Source of the DNA: Deltaproteobacteria bacterium
Lineage (GTDB): Bacteria; Desulfobacterota; Desulfobacteria; C00003060; C00003106
Length of the DNA: 36,769 bases
NCBI GenBank assembly: GCA_019314005.1
Contig: JAFDAE010000004.1
Coordinates: forward strand, 1 to 36,769
Reading direction: 5' to 3'
Position numbers and translations under genes: made by a program. This document shows, piece by piece, positions 31,508 to 36,769 of this stretch. Within the stretch, counting starts at the first letter, position 1. Every line of letters starts with the position of its first letter. The notes below the pieces were generated by a model, which worked only from the letters and a program-made list of their open reading frames with translations, searched no databases and had not been told where the DNA came from.

Positions 31508-33148
31508 ATGATAACTGCATCCAATATTGCTCTCTCCTATGGGAAGAGGGTCATCTTCAAGGACGTCAATATTAAGTTCACTCCTGGCAACTGCTACGGC
31601 CTGATCGGGGCGAACGGCGCCGGCAAATCCACCTTTCTGAAGATCCTGGCAGGTCAGCTTGAGCCTGATCGGGGCGAGATTACCAAGGGGCCGGGACAGC
31701 GCATCGCGGTGCTCAGCCAGGATCAGTTCGCCTTTGACGAGCACACCGTTTTCAATACTGTGGTCATGGGGCATAAGAAGCTCTATAAAATGATGGCCGA
31801 GCGGGAGGCCCTCTATTCCAAGACTGATTTTACCGAGGAAGACGGCATCCGTTCCGGAGAACTGGAAGCAAAGTTCGGTGAAATGAATGGCTATGAGGCA
31901 GAGACCGAGGCCGCGGTGCTGTTAAGCGGCCTCGGTATCCCGGAAGAAATGCGTCAGAAAAAGATGAAGGAGCTTGACGGCAACGATAAGGTACGGGTGC
32001 TGCTGGCCCAAGCCCTGTTCGGCAATCCGGATATCCTGCTTCTGGACGAGCCCACCAACCAGCTCGACCTGAAGACCATTACCTGGTTGGATGAGTTTCT
32101 CTCCCGCTTCCAGAACACAGTGATCATCGTCTCTCATGACCGCTATTTCCTGAACCAGGTCTGCACTCATGTGGCGGATATCGATTATGGAAAAATCAAG
32201 GTCTATGCCGGTAACTATGACTTCTGGTATCAGGCCAGCCAACTCCATTTCCACCAGAAGGAGACCGAAAACAAGAAGGCCAGGGCCAAGGCTGATGAGC
32301 TCAAGGAATTCATCCGGCGCTTCAGTTCCAACGCCTCCAAGGCCAAACAGGCTACTTCACGGAAGAAGCTGCTTGAGAAGCTCACCCTCGAGAACATGCC
32401 GATTTCCTCCCGAAAATATCCCTACATCACCTTCAAGCCTGAACGGCCCTGTGGCGACGTCATTCTGGAGATCAACGGTCTTTCCAAAGCGATCGAGGGG
32501 GTTTCCATGTTTGAGGATCTCACCCTCACTGTCAACAAGGGCGACAAGATCGTCTTTGCCGGTGCTAACAGCCTTGCAAAAACCACCCTGTTCCAGATTC
32601 TGGCCGGGGAACTTGCGCCGGACAAAGGCAGCTTCCGCTGGGGGGTGACTATCAACAACGCCTATTTCCCGAAAGAGAATAACGCGTATTTCAATAATGA
32701 GGAGCTTGATCTTATTGGTTGGCTGCGTCAGTATGCACCTCCAAAGGAGGATGATAGTTTTGTCCGGGGGTTTCTGGGCAAAATGCTTTTTTCCGGAGAG
32801 GAGGCGATGAAAAAGATCTCTGTTCTCTCAGGTGGCGAGAGGGTGCGCTGCATGCTCTCCAAGATGATGCTCTCCGGCGCCAACGCCCTTATTCTCGATG
32901 AGCCCACCAACCATCTCGACCTTGAGTCAATCACCGCTTTGAATGACGGCCTGACGGCTTTTTCGGAGGTGGTGCTTTTTGCCTCCCATGACCATCAGTT
33001 TGTATCCACCGTGGCAAACAGAATTGTCGAAATCACCCCGGACGGCATCATCGACGTGATGAATGGTTTTGATGAGTATCTGGCAATGAAGGATGCGAGC
33101 CTGTCCGGTGAAGACGATTACCTGTACAGTCAGGCAGCAGCTATGTGA
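31508..33148 (+). CDS. ABC-F family ATPase (YbiT-like)
   Basis: 546 aa with two ATPase domains and no membrane segment. Domain 1: Walker A GANGAGKST, Walker B ILLLDEPTNQLD, and a degenerate signature ('ELDGNDKVRVLLAQALFG'). The linker 'RRFSSNASKAKQATSRKKLLEKL' is the P-site-tRNA interaction motif of ABC-F proteins. Domain 2: Walker A is degenerate (GANSLAKTT, alanine in place of the last glycine), while LSGGERVR and LILDEPTNHLD are intact. ABC-F proteins act on the ribosome in translation or antibiotic protection. Preceded by the Lys-rich small gene. Confidence 0.92.
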   Translation: MITASNIALSYGKRVIFKDVNIKFTPGNCYGLIGANGAGKSTFLKILAGQLEPDRGEITKGPGQRIAVLSQDQFAFDEHTVFNTVVMGHKKLYKMMAEREALYSKTDFTEEDGIRSGELEAKFGEMNGYEAETEAAVLLSGLGIPEEMRQKKMKELDGNDKVRVLLAQALFGNPDILLLDEPTNQLDLKTITWLDEFLSRFQNTVIIVSHDRYFLNQVCTHVADIDYGKIKVYAGNYDFWYQASQLHFHQKETENKKARAKADELKEFIRRFSSNASKAKQATSRKKLLEKLTLENMPISSRKYPYITFKPERPCGDVILEINGLSKAIEGVSMFEDLTLTVNKGDKIVFAGANSLAKTTLFQILAGELAPDKGSFRWGVTINNAYFPKENNAYFNNEELDLIGWLRQYAPPKEDDSFVRGFLGKMLFSGEEAMKKISVLSGGERVRCMLSKMMLSGANALILDEPTNHLDLESITALNDGLTAFSEVVLFASHDHQFVSTVANRIVEITPDGIIDVMNGFDEYLAMKDASLSGEDDYLYSQAAAM

Positions 33149-33234
33149 GTCTGAAGGGTAAGTGATGAAAGCTAAAGGCTCAAAGCTCAGTGGAAGAATA
33201 GTATCAGATTAAAATAAAGGAGGTCTTGGAAGGT

Positions 33235-33762
33235 ATGGATTTTTATGAGGTGATTAGAACCAGACGAAGTATTAGAAGCTATAAGGCTGATGCCATACCG
33301 GAAGAGGTATTGCAGCGGGTCATGGACGCGGCCAGAATTGCTCAGAGTGGTAGTAATCGCCAGCCCTGGCACTATATAATCATCACGGATAAGGAGCGTA
33401 TAAAGGAGATGGTGCCTTTATGTGCAAATCAGGTATTTATCGCACAAGCGCCGGTCTTGATCGTGGCATGTGGAATGAACCTCAATACGAATCGTGGCGG
33501 ATATATGGGCGATTTCGGTATGCTGGTCGATGTTTCCATTTCCTTTAGCCAACTGACGCTGGCTGCCCGCGTTGAAGATCTGGGAACATGCTGGATCGGC
33601 TCCTTCAACAATGACGGGTTGAAAAAATATCTTGAAATCCCCGATGATGTGCAGGTTGTAGCGTTAACGCCTCTGGGATATCCTGCCGAATCGGGTGCCT
33701 TTTTCGAAAATGCGACAAAGAAGGGCATGGAAGAGATCGTCAGTTATGAAAAATACAAGTAA
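33235..33762 (+). CDS. Nitroreductase-family FMN oxidoreductase
   Basis: 175 aa from ATG 33235; a TTG at 33226 is too near the AAAGGAGG at 33216-33223. 'FYEVIRTRRSIRSYKADAIPEEVLQRVMDAARIAQSGSNRQPWHY' is the FMN-binding start of the family, and 'DLGTCWIGSFNNDGLKKYLEIPDDVQVVALTPLGYP' its C-terminal half. It likely reduces nitro compounds, quinones or flavins with NAD(P)H. Cytoplasmic. No operon partner is evident. Confidence 0.92.
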   Translation: MDFYEVIRTRRSIRSYKADAIPEEVLQRVMDAARIAQSGSNRQPWHYIIITDKERIKEMVPLCANQVFIAQAPVLIVACGMNLNTNRGGYMGDFGMLVDVSISFSQLTLAARVEDLGTCWIGSFNNDGLKKYLEIPDDVQVVALTPLGYPAESGAFFENATKKGMEEIVSYEKYK

Positions 33763-33786
33763 CCGCTGATCTTTTTCCCGTGTCAT

Positions 33787-33840
33787 GAGATTCCGGGGAC
33801 AGGATAATCAATTAAAGACTTGCAAGAAGGGTTGGGTGTG
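33787..33840. repeat. Remnant of the GGGGACAGG cassette border
   Basis: CCGGGGACAGGATAATCAATTAAAGACTTGCAAGAAGG resembles the border and first codons of the CxxC cassettes, without the rest. It is the only such trace outside the 18-27 kb region that includes the cassette start. Confidence 0.45.
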
Positions 33841-33915
33841 ATAGATATACTAGAGTTTAGGCAGTAAAGGTGCGATACAAGATTTTATCAACAGCTTCAA
33901 TGAGGTATTAAAACA

Positions 33916-35229
33916 ATGGAACCAGTAATTGATCCAAAGTTACCGCTTCTCCAGGATGCCGACTTGGAAAATAAGGTTGTCCTGCTCAGGGTTGACCATA
34001 ATGTTGTAAAGAACGGAAGGATTCAGGATCCTTTCAGAATAGATCAGACCATCGGCACCATCTTTAATATTGTCGCACGCGGTGGCAGACCGATTATCAT
34101 GACCCACGTGGGCAGGCCATGGGATAAAAAAGCGGATAAAATTCATATAGATGCATCAACGTCGGTAGAACCGATCGTGAATTATCTTGAGCACAAACTT
34201 CACGTAAAGATCCATATGCCCCATTTCAGCGTAGAGGAAGAAAGGGGTATACCGGGTATCGATACCTCAATAAATCTTGCCATTAAAAACCTGAAAGAGA
34301 AAAGGATCGATGCCATCTATCTTCCGAATACAAGATGGTTCAGGGGAGAAGAATCAGAACCCGAATCCGATGAAAGAAACGCCTTTACTCTGCAGCTCGC
34401 CGGCCTTGCCGACATCTTTGTGAATGATGCCTTCGGTTCATGGCAGCCACACGCATCTACCTTTGATATCACTCGTCATCTTCCTTCTTTTGCGGGTTTT
34501 TTAATGCAGCGGGAAATCCAGAATCTTGATCAGGTTCTGCAACCCGAAAGGCCCTTCGTCTCTGTCGTTGCTGGCGCGAAATACAATACGAAGATCGGAC
34601 CGCTCAGTGAAATTTACAAGAAGGTGGACACGCTCATTCTCGGCGGTGTGATTTACAATACTTACCTGTGCGCCAAATATGGTGTTTCCATAAAGGGAGT
34701 ATCGACAGAGGACATTGAAGCTGCAGCCGGCCTTGTAAATATGGATGCTAACCATAAGAAGATTCTCGAACTTCCGTATGTATGTGAATCGGAGACCATG
34801 GAAGGGAGGATCGACGGACGTTTCAGGGTTCGAGCCATCAAAGAATTTAAGAAAGGAATGAATCTCGATTATATCCTCGACATCGCGGAGGAGTCTTTTG
34901 ACGATCCTCTTGTCTCGGATACGATCAATTCCGCGCATACCATTTTTGTCAACGCTGTCATGGGATATACGCCACATTTTACCGAGGGTTCAGCCGTGTT
35001 GGATCAAAAAATTGATCTCAACAGGACAGCAAGAAAGCTTTATGGCGGCGGGGATACCCTGCAGGAGTTCAAGAATCTTAATCCCGGGCTCTACCTCTCG
35101 GTCATGGACGATTCTCAATACTATTTCTTTACCGGAGGAGGGAGTGTTCTGAAGGCAATTGAGCAGGGAACTCCCTATGGTCTCGACCCGATCAGTGCTC
35201 TGATCGAAAACGGCGGCAGACAGCCTTGA
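33916..35229 (+). CDS. Divergent phosphoglycerate kinase-like protein
   Basis: 437 aa, a little longer than usual (about 390-415). PGK landmarks are present but altered: 'VVLLRVDHNV' for the normal LRVDFNVP, 'MTHVGRPW' for SHLGRP, 'VNDAFGSWQPHAS' for NDAFG-HRAHAS, 'AGAKYNTKIG' for GGAKV-DKI, and GGGDT near the C-terminus with 'TGGGSVLKAIE'. The arginine in HRAHAS, a 3-phosphoglycerate ligand in known PGKs, is missing. The fold is secure. Whether it still makes ATP from 1,3-bisphosphoglycerate or uses a related acyl-phosphate is open. Confidence 0.85.
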   Translation: MEPVIDPKLPLLQDADLENKVVLLRVDHNVVKNGRIQDPFRIDQTIGTIFNIVARGGRPIIMTHVGRPWDKKADKIHIDASTSVEPIVNYLEHKLHVKIHMPHFSVEEERGIPGIDTSINLAIKNLKEKRIDAIYLPNTRWFRGEESEPESDERNAFTLQLAGLADIFVNDAFGSWQPHASTFDITRHLPSFAGFLMQREIQNLDQVLQPERPFVSVVAGAKYNTKIGPLSEIYKKVDTLILGGVIYNTYLCAKYGVSIKGVSTEDIEAAAGLVNMDANHKKILELPYVCESETMEGRIDGRFRVRAIKEFKKGMNLDYILDIAEESFDDPLVSDTINSAHTIFVNAVMGYTPHFTEGSAVLDQKIDLNRTARKLYGGGDTLQEFKNLNPGLYLSVMDDSQYYFFTGGGSVLKAIEQGTPYGLDPISALIENGGRQP

Positions 35230-35275
35230 GTTTGGGAGTCTGAAACGTAATTATTGTGAAGAGATGTAACAGACC

Positions 35276-36145
35276 CTAACCAACTGTTGGATTTGTTAAA
35301 TACCAGCAAAGCCCTTCATAAGATTCCGATGTGTCCAGATAGCCTTGGTCATAGGCGGTGTAGAGCTTGTTCTTGTTCCGTTCGATACGCCCCGCGGGCA
35401 ACGCTGACCGGGGCCTGATGATGAAGACCTCGTCCTGCTGTTCCAGCGTATCGATAAAATCCATTGTCTCATTGTACCTGATATATCTATTGGCAAGGGC
35501 CTTGTATAAACCCGGAAACCTGGGGTAACGCATCCGCGCGAAGCCATTGAGTTTAGACCGTTTTTTCCGATAACCCTTCGGTTGTGTAAGGATGAGAACA
35601 TTCTTTCGATTTCCGTCACTGATGCTCTTCCGAATCGGTATGGAATCGGAGAGCCCGCCGTCCATCAGCATCTGTCCGTTGTATCGAACCGGTTTCGATA
35701 TAAAGGGTAAACAGGTGGATGCCTGGAGTATTGAAAGGTAGTCCTCTCCGAGTTCGCTCTTCTCAAAATAGAGCGGTTCACCGGTTTTGCAGTTTGTAAC
35801 GACGGTGATACACTTTACGTCACTTTCTCTGAAAGTCTGATAATCGAAGGGGACCAGAGAATTGGGAATCGTATCAAAAATGAACTTCATGCCGAAAAGT
35901 TCGCCTCCCGCCAACAGGCGAAGATAGCTGAGATAGCGGGAATCGTTGACAAACCGGGTATTGACAATCCGGTTTCTTTCGGGCTGACGGGAGACATAGT
36001 TCGCGGCGTTGCAGGCCCCCATGGAAACGCCGATCACGTAGGGAAGGAAGAGCCCTTGATCCATAAAGAAGCGAAGAACGCCCGATGTATAGATTCCCCG
36101 GAGCCCTCCGCCTTCAAGAACGAGTGCGCTGTTTTTTAAATCCAT
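35276..36145 (-). CDS. Patatin-like phospholipase (YjjU-like)
   Basis: 289 aa on the minus strand. Oxyanion loop EGGGLRG (11-17), nucleophile elbow GVSMG with S41, and the catalytic aspartate in DGGLSD (D162), so the Ser-Asp dyad is complete. The C-terminal 'RYIRYNETMDFIDTLEQQDEVFIIRPRSALPAGRIERN' matches the extension of the YjjU group. It would hydrolyse phospholipids or acyl lipids. Convergent with the PGK gene, with only 46 bp between the stops. Confidence 0.92.
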   Translation of the reverse strand: MDLKNSALVLEGGGLRGIYTSGVLRFFMDQGLFLPYVIGVSMGACNAANYVSRQPERNRIVNTRFVNDSRYLSYLRLLAGGELFGMKFIFDTIPNSLVPFDYQTFRESDVKCITVVTNCKTGEPLYFEKSELGEDYLSILQASTCLPFISKPVRYNGQMLMDGGLSDSIPIRKSISDGNRKNVLILTQPKGYRKKRSKLNGFARMRYPRFPGLYKALANRYIRYNETMDFIDTLEQQDEVFIIRPRSALPAGRIERNKNKLYTAYDQGYLDTSESYEGLCWYLTNPTVG

Positions 36146-36407
36146 AGAGTAGTAATCCCATCTTCATTCGTGACACTCTGCCGGTTTGACCGGAGACAGT
36201 GTGAATCAGGTGATTATATATCCGGGCCGATTCTTTTTGTCAATAAGTGCCTGGTCGGTTGCTATGATAACGAATTGATCTTTCGTGTAAAGCAGTATAT
36301 GAATATTTGCTTCTGACCTGGCTCGCGTGCTGCGTGAAAAAATGGCCTGGAATCAGTTTTTACAAGACTATTGAACGTAACTGACGAGATAGGGAGGAAA
36401 AACACGG

Positions 36408-36677
36408 ATGTGGATAGTGAGTATTGAGAAGCTGGGAGAAAAAATATATGGGTGCATAGACGACGGGATTGACTATCACATATTTTCAATTGATCCGGAT
36501 AGTTCCATGGATTATGAAAAGAGTTACTATAAGGGTGATTACAATGATTATGACCACTTTGTGCTCTCTTACGCGGAAACAGACCCGGTCACAACTTTTC
36601 TTGAAGAGCCGGTGGAGATAAACGCCGATGTGGAAGGTCTGACTTATGAATTTATGCTAGTACAGTGTATATTCTAA
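36408..36677 (+). CDS. Hypothetical acidic protein (89 aa)
   Basis: ATG 36408 follows AGGGAGGAAAAACACGG, a good ribosome site. The protein is acidic and rich in Asp and Tyr ('YYKGDYNDYDHFVLSYAETD'), with no recognised domain, signal peptide or membrane segment. The 262 bp upstream (36146-36407) separates it from the divergent patatin gene and shows no other feature. Confidence 0.55.
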   Translation: MWIVSIEKLGEKIYGCIDDGIDYHIFSIDPDSSMDYEKSYYKGDYNDYDHFVLSYAETDPVTTFLEEPVEINADVEGLTYEFMLVQCIF

Positions 36678-36769
36678 GATTTCGGATAAAGCCGTTTCAG
36701 TTTTATGCGAGCATCATCTGTTCTAAACTGCCAATCGACATTGGTTTGACGATTGTTTCGATCGGTATT

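Noticed and set aside
32169..32648. 159-aa arginine/proline-rich frame within the ABC-F gene
   Set aside because: Out-of-frame shadow of an intact ABC-F coding region.
1..36769. tRNA, rRNA or complete transposase genes
   Set aside because: I looked for CCA-ended cloverleaf-like blocks, rRNA-like stretches and DDE/Y1/serine recombinase motifs and saw none; only non-autonomous repeats are present.

Overview
The window looks like chromosomal DNA of a strictly anaerobic deltaproteobacterium (Desulfobacterota or Syntrophobacterales-like). This is inferred from a tungsten aldehyde:ferredoxin oxidoreductase with its own polyferredoxin, DUF6765, DUF3024 and SLOG-type proteins, and an abundance of short palindromic repeats typical of such genomes. 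I cannot fix the genus. No rRNA, tRNA, CRISPR array, prophage or transposase gene is visible.

Layout. (1) 1-3855 is metabolic: a putative promoter and operator, a four-cluster ferredoxin gene overlapping an AOR-family gene (711-2486), and a GT4 glycosyltransferase. (2) 3962-25072 is an accessory island of toxin-antitoxin (TA) and restriction-modification (RM) genes: hicB-hicA, vapB-vapC, a DUF3024 gene, a MNT-antitoxin/HEPN-toxin pair whose toxin is frameshifted, a SNF2-type helicase with a decayed N-terminal extension, an 1107-aa Eco57I-like methylase, a second Eco57I-like methylase followed by a PD-(D/E)XK nuclease and two tiny ORFs, a parDE/relBE-like pair, a darG-darT pair in reversed order, DUF6765, a RhuM protein lacking a Fic domain, a MaoC hydratase, an orphan hicB with a hicA stub, and a stand-alone Fic protein. 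(3) 22204-26697 also carries five copies or fragments of a tiny CxxC...CxxC ORF cassette, several invaded by palindromic elements; one of these is itself invaded by a 141-bp MITE-like element. (4) 26384-36769 returns to housekeeping and metabolism: a signal-peptide amidohydrolase (just upstream), a DEAD-box RNA helicase behind a leader terminator, prfC, a SLOG protein, a 47-aa Lys-rich protein behind a second leader terminator, an ABC-F ATPase, a nitroreductase, a divergent phosphoglycerate kinase and a patatin phospholipase.

How the genes work together. The AOR pair would couple aldehyde/carboxylate chemistry to low-potential electrons. The island genes are mostly translationally coupled pairs (overlaps of 1-7 nt), as expected for TA modules, and the two methylase units are likely phage-defence systems. 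Mobile palindromic repeats with GTCATT/AATGAC ends have shaped the region: they lie between genes, inside the tiny CxxC ORFs, and in frame inside the 1107-aa methylase. The DEAD-box gene and the Lys-rich small protein both have a hairpin plus T-run in their 5' leaders, suggesting shared attenuation-type control, perhaps cold-responsive.

Most novel-looking signals: the multiplied CxxC mini-ORF cassette with its GGGACAGG-type border; the in-frame palindrome in the methylase; the nested elements at 26536-26740; the inverted-repeat region 17896-18318 beside the second RM unit; and the paired leader terminators.
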